The notes beneath the pieces are model-generated. The model did not search any database. It worked only from the letters and a program-made list of their open reading frames with translations, and was not told the origin of the DNA. Source: Legionellales bacterium (GTDB lineage Bacteria > Pseudomonadota > Gammaproteobacteria > Eutrophobiales > Eutrophobiaceae). Taken from it: DNA of 22,218 nucleotides. Both the position numbers and the translations under genes were made by a program. Below are positions 8,303-16,739 of this stretch, one piece after another. The first letter of the stretch is position 1. Each line of letters opens with the position of its first letter. The stretch is taken from the NCBI GenBank assembly GCA_002721165.1, contig PBJS01000012.1, forward strand, positions 1 through 22,218, given 5' to 3'.

Positions 8303-9823
8303 ATGAATTTAGATAATCTACCTATTTTAAGTATGCTCATTTGGCTGCCAATTTTGGGTGGAATTTGGACACTAATTATTGGTGACCAACAAGAAAGAGT
8401 TGTTAAACATTTTTCTTTTATTATTAGTATCAGCACTTTTTTATTATCTGTTCTGCTTTATTATCAATTTGATAATGACTTCCTTGGAATGCAATTTGTT
8501 GAAGAATTTTATTGGATTGAATCTTTTTCTATAAAATATCACTTAGGTGTTGATGGTATAGCCTTACCATTAATTATTCTTACAACTTTCACGACGATTC
8601 TTGTAATAGTTGCCGCATGGGAAGTGATTGATAAAAATATTTCCTATTATATGTGTTCTTTTTTAGTGCTTACTGGGTTAATGAACGGTGTTTTCGTTGC
8701 ATTAGATAGTATTTTGTTTTATGTGTTTTGGGAAGCCATGCTTATTCCTATGTTTTTGATTATAGGTATTTGGGGCGGACCTAATCGTGTTTACGCCACA
8801 ATAAAATTCTTTCTTTATACATTCTTTGGCTCTGTATTTATGTTAGTCGCACTTCTTTATTTATATTCAGTTACAGGCAGTTTTAATATTCAGCTTTCAC
8901 AAGAAGCGCCCTTAGGGCTAACAGCACAAAAACTAATTTTCATAGCTTTTTTCTTGGCGTTTGCAGTCAAAATTCCTATGTGGCCGGTACATACATGGTT
9001 ACCGGATGCTCATGTTGAAGCACCAACTGGTGGCTCGGTCATACTAGCTGCGATTATGCTGAAGATGGGGGGTTATGGCTTTTTACGATTTAGTTTGCCG
9101 ATTGCCCCCGATGCAAGTCTTTATTTTGCTAATACAATGATTCTACTTTCACTAATTGCTATCGTTTATATTGGTTTTGTCGCGCTTGTGCAGGAGGATA
9201 TGAAAAAACTAATTGCTTATTCTTCGATTTCACATATGGGTTTTGTCACGTTAGGTTTTTTTATTCCTTTCGGGATTATTGCAGCAACAAACTCAAATGC
9301 TGGTGCTGTAATGGGAATGGAAGGAGCAATGATGCAAATGATTTCTCATGGGTTTATTTCAGCTGCTTTATTTTTATGTGTTGGTGTGATGTATGACAGA
9401 TTACATAGTCGAATGATTAAAGATTATGGCGGCGTGGTTAATAGTATGCCGTATTTTGCTGCCTTTATGATGTTATTTGCAATGGCAAATTCCGGGTTAC
9501 CTGGAACATCCGGTTTTGTTGGTGAATTTTTAGTAATACTAAGCAGTTTTAAATTGAATTTTTGGATTGCATTCACTGCTGCATTAACACTAATACTAGG
9601 AGCTGCTTATACCTTATGGATGTATAAACGAGTTATATTTGGTGAAGCTATCAGAGAAGAAGTCTCTGAATTAAAAGATATTGATGCAAGGGAAGGATTT
9701 ATTCTGTTTTTACTTGCGGGTGTCATATTATTATTTGGTGTTTGGCCTGCACCACTTTTTGATGTTATGCATGTGACTATACAACAGCTTATTGATCATA
9801 TTTCACAAACAAAAATATTATAG
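8303..9823 (+). CDS. nuoM: NADH-quinone oxidoreductase subunit M (antiporter-like)
   Basis: NuoM is the middle proton-pumping subunit. The 506-residue protein shows the family entry motif YHLGVDGIALPLIILTT at about 79-95. The expected channel residues are E144 in helix 5 (VFWEAMLIPMFLIIGIWGG), K223 in helix 7 (AFAVKIPMWPVHTWLPDAH), K254 (IMLKMGGYG) and E408 in helix 12 (GTSGFVGEF). A glutamate rather than a lysine at the last position is diagnostic of NuoM versus NuoL and NuoN. Its length matches the family (about 500). The gene starts 5 bp after nuoL; no clear Shine-Dalgarno sequence is visible. Confidence 0.97.
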   Translation: MNLDNLPILSMLIWLPILGGIWTLIIGDQQERVVKHFSFIISISTFLLSVLLYYQFDNDFLGMQFVEEFYWIESFSIKYHLGVDGIALPLIILTTFTTILVIVAAWEVIDKNISYYMCSFLVLTGLMNGVFVALDSILFYVFWEAMLIPMFLIIGIWGGPNRVYATIKFFLYTFFGSVFMLVALLYLYSVTGSFNIQLSQEAPLGLTAQKLIFIAFFLAFAVKIPMWPVHTWLPDAHVEAPTGGSVILAAIMLKMGGYGFLRFSLPIAPDASLYFANTMILLSLIAIVYIGFVALVQEDMKKLIAYSSISHMGFVTLGFFIPFGIIAATNSNAGAVMGMEGAMMQMISHGFISAALFLCVGVMYDRLHSRMIKDYGGVVNSMPYFAAFMMLFAMANSGLPGTSGFVGEFLVILSSFKLNFWIAFTAALTLILGAAYTLWMYKRVIFGEAIREEVSELKDIDAREGFILFLLAGVILLFGVWPAPLFDVMHVTIQQLIDHISQTKIL

Positions 9824-9831
9824 AAGACATT

Positions 9832-11265
9832 ATGAGAACAGATTTAATTTTTCTAATACCAGAGATAACATTACTTTTAATGGCTTGTTTAGTATTGATT
9901 GTTGATGCGTTTAGCAAAGACCCACTTCATAAAATGACTTATCGAATGGCGCAATTAAGCTTAGTACTTACCTTATCTGCAGTAATTTATTATAGCCCAG
10001 ATTATTCTTATATCGCATTTAATGGCGGTTTTATTACTGATACGATGAGTACCTTGCTAAAAAGTTTTATCTGCGCGATTACTATTGTTGTTTTCTTCTA
10101 TTCCTATGAGTATTTAAAAGAAAATGAATTATTAAAAGGCGAATATTTTGTACTTGGATTATTTGCTGTGTTGGGCATGATGGTTATGACCTCTGCCTAT
10201 CATTTACTTTCAATCTACCTTGGCCTTGAATTACTTTCACTCTCATTATATGCGATGGTCGCAATGCAACGTAGGTCAACATTTGCGACAGAGGCTGCAA
10301 TTAAATATTTTGTGTTGGGCGCATTAGCTTCAGGTATGTTGTTGTATGGTATCTCTATGATTTATGGCCTGACGGGTTCACTACAATTTAATGATATTGT
10401 AGATACAATCAATGCTGGCGATATTGATAGGGCATATCTTGTCTATGGAATGATTTTTTTAATTGTTGGCATCTCCTTTAAGTTGGGCGCCGCGCCTTTT
10501 CATATGTGGGTTCCCGATGTTTACCAAGGCGCCCCAACTTCGGTTACCCTATTTATCAGTAGTGCACCAAAGCTTGCTGCTTTTGCTATGGCGGTGCGTG
10601 TATTGGTTGATGGGCTTTTGCCTCTTATTGAAGATTGGCAATCGATTTTGAGTTTATTGGCAATTTTATCAATGGCGGTTGGCAATATTATTGCAATCGC
10701 ACAAACAAACATTAAACGCATGCTGGCATATTCTACTATTGCGCATATTGGTTATTTATTTCTTGGGCTCATTGCAGGAACAGCTTCAGGTTTTGCTGGC
10801 TCAATGTTTTACATAATCAGCTATGCTTTGATGAGTTTGGGTACATTTGGCATGATAATTCTATTAGGGCGTTATGATTTAGAAGCGGATCGACTAGATG
10901 ACTTCAAAGGTTTGTCGATACGTAATAGCTGGTTTGCTTTCATTATGTTATTTCTGATGTTTTCAATGGCAGGTGTGCCGCCATTTCTTGGTTTTTGGTC
11001 AAAATGGTTTGTATTAAAGGAACTGATTGCATCGGGGTTTGTTGAGTTGGCAGTAATCGCCGTTATTTTTTCAATTATTGGTGTTTATTATTATCTCCGA
11101 ATCGTCAAACTCATGTATTTTGACGAACCCGAGACCATGAGTGCTATTAAAGCGTCTCAACAAATGAGAGCTGTATTAACAGTTAACGGTCTACTAATAT
11201 TACTTATTGGTCTTGCACCCGATTCATTAATGCATATTTGTCTATCTGCATTTTCCGGCTTGTAA
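9832..11265 (+). CDS. nuoN: NADH-quinone oxidoreductase subunit N (antiporter-like)
   Basis: NuoN is the antiporter-like subunit closest to the peripheral arm and the last gene of the operon. The 477-residue protein has E133 in helix 5 (LGLELLSLSLYAM), K217 in helix 7 (GISFKLGAAPFHMWVPDVYQ), K247 (SSAPKLAAFAM) and K391 in helix 12 (FLGFWSKWFVLKE), all at the positions known to matter for pumping. It begins 8 bp after nuoM and stops 20 bp before the convergent psd gene. No hairpin terminator is evident in that short gap. Confidence 0.97.
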   Translation: MRTDLIFLIPEITLLLMACLVLIVDAFSKDPLHKMTYRMAQLSLVLTLSAVIYYSPDYSYIAFNGGFITDTMSTLLKSFICAITIVVFFYSYEYLKENELLKGEYFVLGLFAVLGMMVMTSAYHLLSIYLGLELLSLSLYAMVAMQRRSTFATEAAIKYFVLGALASGMLLYGISMIYGLTGSLQFNDIVDTINAGDIDRAYLVYGMIFLIVGISFKLGAAPFHMWVPDVYQGAPTSVTLFISSAPKLAAFAMAVRVLVDGLLPLIEDWQSILSLLAILSMAVGNIIAIAQTNIKRMLAYSTIAHIGYLFLGLIAGTASGFAGSMFYIISYALMSLGTFGMIILLGRYDLEADRLDDFKGLSIRNSWFAFIMLFLMFSMAGVPPFLGFWSKWFVLKELIASGFVELAVIAVIFSIIGVYYYLRIVKLMYFDEPETMSAIKASQQMRAVLTVNGLLILLIGLAPDSLMHICLSAFSGL

Positions 11266-11285
11266 ATAACCTTTTATTAGACAAT

Positions 11286-12149
11286 TTATTTTACTGATGC
11301 TGTTGAATTAGCTAGTAGCTGTCCTACCTCAATAGGGTGATCATTTTTAATATCAGGTAACCATGACAATTTATCTTTCTGGAATAAAAGAATTACCGTT
11401 GATCCCATATTAAACTGACCAAATTCCTCGCCTTGATTTAAATCAATAAACTTTTCAGTATATTCAGTAACTCTGAGAGTACGTTTTTCACTCGGTGTAA
11501 TTTCACCTAACCAAACCGTTTCCATACTCCCAACAAGTACTGCACCAACCATGATTTGCGCCATCATTCCATGACGTGTTTCGAAAATACTAATGAAACG
11601 TTCATTGCGGGAAAATAATTGATCAACATTTTCAACACCTATTCTATTTACTGGAAATAAATTACCTGGCACATAAATTGATTTTATTAATCGACCGGTG
11701 ACTGGCATATGAATACGATGATAGTCACGTGGTGACAAATAGAGTGTTGCAAAGCAGCCATTTAAAAATTTATCAGCAAGATCTGTATCACCACCTAAAA
11801 GCTTCTCTAAAGTATAATTTTTATTTTTAGCCTGAAGTAATTTATATTTACTGATATACCCCATTTGGCTAATAGACCCATCAACAGGAGAAAGAATATA
11901 ATCATCATCGATTACCATCTTTCGCGCATCTTTTTTAAGTTTTCTTGTAAAAAAAGCATTAAAAGATTTGTAATCATGAGGATTTTCTTTTTCAGCTATA
12001 CTCATATCTACATGAAAAGCCTTAATAAATAGTTTAATTAAGGCATTTTTAAAAGGTTTGAATTCTACACGAGCAAGAAAATGCATAAGTTTTGATAATG
12101 TATGCTGAGGTAGACAGTGAAGTATTGCAATCTTCAGGTGTTTTAGCAT
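11286..12149 (-). CDS. psd: Phosphatidylserine decarboxylase proenzyme
   Basis: This enzyme decarboxylates phosphatidylserine to phosphatidylethanolamine at the inner membrane. It is made as a proenzyme that cleaves itself to create a pyruvoyl group on the alpha-chain serine. The 287-residue product has the catalytic aspartate D90 (SPVDG), the DYHRIHMP motif with H144 and H147, and the self-cleavage site G249-S250-T251, here MGST where many relatives have LGST. The D90/H147/serine arrangement matches E. coli Psd almost residue for residue. Length is normal for the short bacterial form. It is the last gene of the sco-pcuAC-psd run, 44 bp after pcuAC, and converges on nuoN. Confidence 0.96.
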   Translation of the reverse strand: MLKHLKIAILHCLPQHTLSKLMHFLARVEFKPFKNALIKLFIKAFHVDMSIAEKENPHDYKSFNAFFTRKLKKDARKMVIDDDYILSPVDGSISQMGYISKYKLLQAKNKNYTLEKLLGGDTDLADKFLNGCFATLYLSPRDYHRIHMPVTGRLIKSIYVPGNLFPVNRIGVENVDQLFSRNERFISIFETRHGMMAQIMVGAVLVGSMETVWLGEITPSEKRTLRVTEYTEKFIDLNQGEEFGQFNMGSTVILLFQKDKLSWLPDIKNDHPIEVGQLLANSTASVK

Positions 12150-12193
12150 GTAATAGAGTCTCGAGATTTTATAGTTTTTATTAAATTATAATG

Positions 12194-12646
12194 TTAATGC
12201 GTCATGTCTTTTCGTTTTCTAATAGTAGCTGTCACTGGTATTTGTGTTCCATCTAAAAAGCTAAACGTAAATATTGGGGTATCATGCGTATTCAGTGGTA
12301 TTTTAGGATTAAATAACATTAAATGAAAATCACCAGGCGATAGTTTAATAGTTGATTTTGATGGTATTTCTAACATGCTATGTCTCTCCATACTTGCGAT
12401 GTCGTTTTTTATGATGCTGCGGTGAATTTCTATTGAAGAAAATAACGGACACGAAACTGAATTCAAGGTCATCAGTCTTTTAGAATTATTTTTTAATACC
12501 ACATATGCAACTAAAACAGTTGCAGTTGGTGGAGCTTCATTTATCCATAAATCATAAATATGAATTTTTTGACTATTTTCTGCTAAAACAATATTTATAT
12601 TTAAAAATAAAAGTAGAAAAAAAAATATGGCATTAACCTTTTTCAT
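12194..12646 (-). CDS. PCuAC-family periplasmic copper(I) chaperone
   Basis: This is a secreted copper chaperone of the PCuAC (DUF461) family, which delivers Cu(I) to the CuA site of cytochrome oxidase, often with Sco. Counting from ATG 12646 (150 residues), it has a Sec signal peptide with a phenylalanine/leucine-rich core ending near A22. It matches the family metal motif H-x10-M-x21-H-x-M exactly, at H75, M86, H108 and M110. A TTG at 12652 in frame would add two residues, but an AAGG at 12654-12657 is well spaced for the ATG. The start overlaps the end of the sco gene by 14 bp, so translation is probably coupled. Confidence 0.92.
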   Translation of the reverse strand: MKKVNAIFFFLLLFLNINIVLAENSQKIHIYDLWINEAPPTATVLVAYVVLKNNSKRLMTLNSVSCPLFSSIEIHRSIIKNDIASMERHSMLEIPSKSTIKLSPGDFHLMLFNPKIPLNTHDTPIFTFSFLDGTQIPVTATIRKRKDMTH

Positions 12647-13280
12647 CAACAAACCTTTTTATATTTTTAAATTGATCAATTATTTTTTCTAATTGATGAG
12701 GAGGCGATAATTTTGCAATCAAACGCATTTTTGGATCTATTACAAAAATAGACGCAGAGTGATCTACCAAATAATTATCTTTTTCTTTATTAGAAAAGTA
12801 TGCAATACCAATTTGTCTTACTAAACTATTTTTATTTTCTGGTTCACCATTTAGCCCAATAAAATTTTTATCAAAAAAATTCACATAACTTGATAATTTT
12901 TCCTTAGTATCACGTTCTGGGTCAACAGTGACAAATATAGTCTGAATATCGTCAAACTCTGTTGTTAAATTTCGGTAAACATCAACCATTACAGACATTG
13001 TAATAGGGCAAATGTCTGGGCAGTTTGTGTATCCAAAAAATATAAATGACCATTTACCATTTATTTGTTTTGAACCAAAAATATTACCATTGTGATCTTC
13101 GCTGCTAAAATCTTTTATTTGTTTTGGATTTGGCCAAAATAAGCCTTGAGAGACTTCACTCCTTTCTTGTCGATTTTGAGATTGTTTTAGGGAAATATAA
13201 AACCCAGCCCCTGTTGCTAAAACCACAAGAAAGGCCATTGCTGGAATCAAGAATTTACTATTACTAAGTTTTGTAAGCAT
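12633..13280 (-). CDS. SCO1/SenC-family copper chaperone / thioredoxin-like protein
   Basis: Sco proteins are membrane-anchored thioredoxin-fold copper chaperones needed to assemble the CuA centre of cytochrome c oxidase. The 215-residue protein has a single N-terminal transmembrane anchor (about 10-31). Its periplasmic domain has the copper-binding CPDIC motif (C87 and C91) in FFGYTNCPDICP, and the third ligand H174 in LVDHSASIFVID. The VTVDPERD motif (about 117-124) is also typical. It is the first gene of the minus-strand run, and its 3' end overlaps pcuAC. The presence of both chaperones implies a copper-containing aa3- or cbb3-type oxidase elsewhere in the genome. Confidence 0.95.
   Translation of the reverse strand: MLTKLSNSKFLIPAMAFLVVLATGAGFYISLKQSQNRQERSEVSQGLFWPNPKQIKDFSSEDHNGNIFGSKQINGKWSFIFFGYTNCPDICPITMSVMVDVYRNLTTEFDDIQTIFVTVDPERDTKEKLSSYVNFFDKNFIGLNGEPENKNSLVRQIGIAYFSNKEKDNYLVDHSASIFVIDPKMRLIAKLSPPHQLEKIIDQFKNIKRFVDEKG
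12654..12657 (-). promoter_or_regulatory. Ribosome-binding site for pcuAC
   Basis: AAGG on the minus strand lies 7 bp before ATG 12646 and inside the end of the sco gene. It selects the ATG over the in-frame TTG codons at 12652 and 12649. Confidence 0.55.
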
Positions 13281-13432
13281 TTTGTGATTATACTAAAGAA
13301 CACTAACTATTGCCGACGAACCCATTTTTTTTCTATATAATAACATCGAAAATTCATCAAATTTCTGATTATTCAAATAATATAAAATCAATGATTTACA
13401 TCGATAAAATTGAGGTCATTTACAAATAAAAA
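13281..13432. promoter_or_regulatory. Divergent promoter region between sco and the Mrp-like cluster
   Basis: This is the only sizeable gene-free stretch (152 bp) and must hold start signals for both transcription units. On the plus strand a perfect TATAAT lies at 13336-13341, with a poor -35 (TTGCCG, 13310-13315) at a long 20-bp spacing. On the minus strand TATAAT lies at 13292-13287, only 6 bp before the sco ATG, which would give a nearly leaderless mRNA if used. The stretch is so AT-rich that chance -10 matches are likely. I saw no convincing operator palindrome or riboswitch. Neither flanking gene has a clear Shine-Dalgarno sequence at normal distance. Confidence 0.35.
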
Positions 13433-13780
13433 ATGGATATCTTAAGCTCATTTAATTATTGGGCAGTTATTATTTTAATGATGATAGGATTTTATATCAT
13501 TATTGCAAATAATAACCTCGTAAAAAAGATTATTGGCATCAATATATTTCAGACTTCAATTTTTATTATGTTTATCTCCATGGGTAAAGTTATTGATGGC
13601 ACAGCACCGATATTGTCTGAATCAGCTACGTTATATTCTAGCCCATTACCCCATGTATTGATACTGACAGCAATCGTTGTCGGCATTTCAACAACAGCTT
13701 TAGCATTGGCTATTATTATTCGAATTCATACTGCATTCGGTACGATTGAAGATGATAAAATTCAACAGGAGATCAAGTGA
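13433..13780 (+). CDS. MrpC/MnhC-like (NuoK-like) cation/proton antiporter subunit C
   Basis: This 115-residue membrane protein has three hydrophobic helices (about 9-27, 32-52, 73-98). It ends with the strong MrpC-family signature PLPHVLILTAIVVGISTTAL (71-90), and the helix-2 segment IIGINIFQTSIFIMFIS is also family-like. MrpC is the NuoK homologue in Mrp-type monovalent cation/proton antiporters. It is the first gene of a five-gene run and overlaps the next gene by 4 bp. The acidic pair seen in NuoK helices 2 and 3 is not conserved here. Membership of the family is clear; the ion moved is unknown. Confidence 0.9.
   Translation: MDILSSFNYWAVIILMMIGFYIIIANNNLVKKIIGINIFQTSIFIMFISMGKVIDGTAPILSESATLYSSPLPHVLILTAIVVGISTTALALAIIIRIHTAFGTIEDDKIQQEIK
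13767..13772 (+). promoter_or_regulatory. Ribosome-binding site for the first MrpD-like gene
   Basis: AGGAGA lies 4 bp before GTG 13777. It supports GTG as the true start, which overlaps the TGA stop of the mrpC-like gene (GTGA). Confidence 0.7.
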
Positions 13781-15261
13781 TTACTTCGCAGTTACCCGCG
13801 TTACAAGTTATTCTGCCACTAGCTGCTGCTCCACTTTGCGTGATTCTTCATCACCGCACTTTAGCATGGGTAATAGCATTACTTGTCAGTATTTTTTCAT
13901 TTTGTATTTCATGTGCATTATTCAATCAGGTACTAAGTGAGAATACGATTACTTATGCTATGGGTGGATGGGTTGCGCCTTGGGGTATCGAATACTATAT
14001 AGATAAGCTTACTGCTTACATGTTATTGATCATCAATGGTGTTGCTGTTCTCGTTTTACTTGGGGCACGTAGGAGTATTGAAAACGAAATAGCATCGGAT
14101 CGCATATATTTATTTTATACTACTTTTTTACTAAATCTTACTGGCTTATTAGGTGTAATAACTACTGGTGATGCTTTCAATCTTTTTGTTTTTATTGAAA
14201 TTGCATCACTATCATCCTACGCCATGATTAGTCTTGGCAAAGATAAGCGTAGTTTATATGCTGCATTTAAGTATCTAATCTTTGGCACTATTGGCGCGAG
14301 TTTTATATTGATTTCTGTTGGACTTCTTTATGTTGTTACTGGCACGTTAAATATAGTCGATTTATCCGAAAAGTTACTAATTGCTGATAATAGAGCAACA
14401 ATAACAACTGCATTTGTATTTTTTGTTGTTGGAATAGGCATAAAAGCAGCAATATTTCCTCTACATTTGTGGCTACCAGATGCTTATACCTATTCACCAT
14501 CAATAGTTTCTACATTTTTAGCTGGAACAACGACAAAAGTTTTTATTTATGTATTAATAAGATTCGTTTATTCATTATTTGGATATGAATTTAGTTTCTT
14601 TGTTGAATCATTTCACTATGTATTAATGGTTTCTGCCTGTGCTGCAATACTTTATGGGTCATACTTAGCAATTAAACAAGACAGTTTAAAGCGTACATTA
14701 GCGTATTCAAGTATTGCGCAAATTGGTTATATGTTTTTAGGCATTTCGCTAATAACCGAGCTTGGACTCATGTCAAGTCTAATACATATTTTCAACCATG
14801 CCTTCATAAAGGTCGGTTTATTCTTAGCAGTGACTGCAATTATTTATTCTTATAATACTGATTCAATAGAAAAGATAGCAGGGCTCGCTAAAACATCACC
14901 ATTCGTTTTTTTGCTATTTATAATTTCGGGATTAAGCCTCATCGGAGTACCATTAACATCGGGTTTTATCAGTAAGTGGTATTTGATTAAAGCTTCACTT
15001 GAAGCTGATTACTGGATTCTCGTTTTTATCATTGTTATTTCATCTGTATTGGCGATTATCTATATAGGACGCATTATTGAGGCCGCTTATTTTAAAGTTT
15101 CCGACAAGCAGACTGCCACAGTTGATTTAGATAAAAAAATACCTTACTTATTATTCGTATCATTAGTATTTATTAGTTGTATTAATATTTACTTTGGAAT
15201 AGAGACAACACTTAATGTTGATATGGCTTCTCAAATTGCAAATGAATTAATAAACAAATAG
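13777..15261 (+). CDS. MrpD-like antiporter subunit (first of three)
   Basis: This 494-residue protein has about 14 transmembrane helices and belongs to the NuoL/M/N-MrpA/D proton-channel family (Proton_antipo_M). The four key polar positions are present: E141 in helix 5 (LFVFIEIASLSSYAM), K223 in helix 7 (GIGIKAAIFPLHLWLPDAY), K254 (TTTKVFIY), and K400 in helix 12 (SGFISKWYLIKA), plus H341/K345. A full channel is therefore plausible. The motif set and the adjoining mrpC-like gene favour MrpD over NuoN or NuoM. The GTG start overlaps the previous stop and has a good AGGAG. In known Mrp complexes this subunit works only together with partner subunits. Confidence 0.9.
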   Translation: MITSQLPALQVILPLAAAPLCVILHHRTLAWVIALLVSIFSFCISCALFNQVLSENTITYAMGGWVAPWGIEYYIDKLTAYMLLIINGVAVLVLLGARRSIENEIASDRIYLFYTTFLLNLTGLLGVITTGDAFNLFVFIEIASLSSYAMISLGKDKRSLYAAFKYLIFGTIGASFILISVGLLYVVTGTLNIVDLSEKLLIADNRATITTAFVFFVVGIGIKAAIFPLHLWLPDAYTYSPSIVSTFLAGTTTKVFIYVLIRFVYSLFGYEFSFFVESFHYVLMVSACAAILYGSYLAIKQDSLKRTLAYSSIAQIGYMFLGISLITELGLMSSLIHIFNHAFIKVGLFLAVTAIIYSYNTDSIEKIAGLAKTSPFVFLLFIISGLSLIGVPLTSGFISKWYLIKASLEADYWILVFIIVISSVLAIIYIGRIIEAAYFKVSDKQTATVDLDKKIPYLLFVSLVFISCINIYFGIETTLNVDMASQIANELINK

Positions 15262-15272
15262 TTAAATAAAAT

Positions 15273-16739
15273 ATGAATAGTCAGTTACTTATATCAGCCT
15301 CATTATTATTACCAATTCTCGGTATTTTATTTATTTCACTAGCAAGAAAAAACGCAAATCTAAGAGAAATTTCTACATTAATTGTATCAATGGCATTGAT
15401 CTATGTCGTTTATTCGCTTTTGCCTGATGTTTTAAATGGTATATATCCTGAATTATATTTATTTGATGTAACTTCTAACTTAGTAATCCATTTTCAAGTT
15501 GAACCACTCGGTATGGTGTTCGCTTGTGTGGCTTCTTTTTTGTGGCTCATTAACTCTATATATTCAATTGGCTATATGCGTGCTAATAAGTATAAAAATC
15601 AAACACGATTTTATATTTATTTTGCTTTAGCAATAGCGAGCACTATTGGTATAGCTTTTTCGGCAAACCTGTTTACTTTATTTATTTTTTATGAATTTCT
15701 TACACTATCAACTTATCCATTAGTTACGCATAAAGAAACTGAAGAGGTAAAACGATCTGGACGCGTTTATCTTGGTATTTTGCTTGCTACATCAATATGT
15801 TTATTTTTGCCGGCAATTATCTGGACTTACCAGCTTACTGGATCAATTCATTTTACACCAGGTGGCGTATTTGATAAGTATGAAGATCCAGTAATTATAC
15901 TTTGTTTATTACTTATTTTTGTTTATGGCATAGGTAAGGCTGCGCTTATGCCTGTTCATCGATGGCTTCCCTCTGCAATGGTAGCGCCGACACCAGTTAG
16001 CGCATTACTACATGCCGTTGCTGTTGTTAAAGCAGGTGTTTTTAGCGTAGTTAAAATTATTATTTATATATTTAGTCCGTCACTACTATCTAACACTATA
16101 GATGTAAATGTATTGCTTTATCTCTCTGGCGCAACAATTCTTGTAGCTTCTATTATTGCATTACGCTCTGATAATCTAAAACGAAGATTAGCATACTCAA
16201 CAATTAGTCAGTTGTCTTATGTGATACTCGCAACAGCTTTATTAGTGCCTATTTCTATTATGGGGGCAGTGTTGCATATAGTCGCCCATGCTTTTGGTAA
16301 AATTACATTATTTTTTGCTGCGGGTGCCATTTATACGACGACTAAGAAAACAAAGGTGAGTCAGTTAAATGGCATTGGAAAATCTATGCCTTGGACGATG
16401 CTAGCATTTGCTATTGGCAGTTTATCTATGATTGGGATACCACCTACAGCGGGTTTTTTAAGTAAATGGTTTATTTTACAGGGAGCACTTGATATTGAGG
16501 CATGGTTTGCAGTTTCGATAATTGTCATTAGCACATTATTGAATGCTGCCTATTTTTTACCTATTGTCTATGTTGCATTTTTTAGAAATTCTGAAATACA
16601 GAGAGATCGTGTGTATCATGAAGCTCCATTTCCGATTGTATTCACAGTTTTTAGCACAGCATGCATAACTATTATTTTATTTTTCTTTCCAGATATACCT
16701 CTACAACTTGCTAAGTTATTGATAGGGGAAAATATATGA
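15273..16739 (+). CDS. MrpD/NuoL-like antiporter subunit (second of three)
   Basis: This is a second, clearly different member of the proton-channel family (488 residues, about 14 helices). An N-terminal segment, PLGMVFACVASFLWLINSIY (78-97), and the following SIGYMR resemble NuoL and MrpA more than MrpD. Key residues are E141 in helix 5 (FIFYEFLTLSTYPLVTH), K222 in helix 7 (GIGKAALMPVHRWLPSAM), K253 (AVVKAGVFSV), H339/K343, and K398 in helix 12 (PTAGFLSKWF), so the channel appears complete. It starts 11 bp after the first MrpD-like gene, without a clear ribosome-binding site. Its stop overlaps the next start as ATGA. Confidence 0.88.
   Translation: MNSQLLISASLLLPILGILFISLARKNANLREISTLIVSMALIYVVYSLLPDVLNGIYPELYLFDVTSNLVIHFQVEPLGMVFACVASFLWLINSIYSIGYMRANKYKNQTRFYIYFALAIASTIGIAFSANLFTLFIFYEFLTLSTYPLVTHKETEEVKRSGRVYLGILLATSICLFLPAIIWTYQLTGSIHFTPGGVFDKYEDPVIILCLLLIFVYGIGKAALMPVHRWLPSAMVAPTPVSALLHAVAVVKAGVFSVVKIIIYIFSPSLLSNTIDVNVLLYLSGATILVASIIALRSDNLKRRLAYSTISQLSYVILATALLVPISIMGAVLHIVAHAFGKITLFFAAGAIYTTTKKTKVSQLNGIGKSMPWTMLAFAIGSLSMIGIPPTAGFLSKWFILQGALDIEAWFAVSIIVISTLLNAAYFLPIVYVAFFRNSEIQRDRVYHEAPFPIVFTVFSTACITIILFFFPDIPLQLAKLLIGENI

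Noticed and set aside
8245..8436. Minus-strand open frame across the nuoL/nuoM junction
   Set aside because: It lies opposite two intact, well-recognised genes, has no ribosome-binding site and resembles no known protein; it is a shadow of the coding strand.
12150..12193. Independent promoter or terminator between pcuAC and psd
   Set aside because: The 44 bp hold an AT-rich stretch and a CTCGAG palindrome, but no convincing -35/-10 pair or hairpin with a U-run.
13746..13940. Plus-strand open frame overlapping the start of the first MrpD-like gene
   Set aside because: It is out of frame with the real gene, which has AGGAG and clear family motifs; the alternative product is low-complexity and Ser/Cys-rich.
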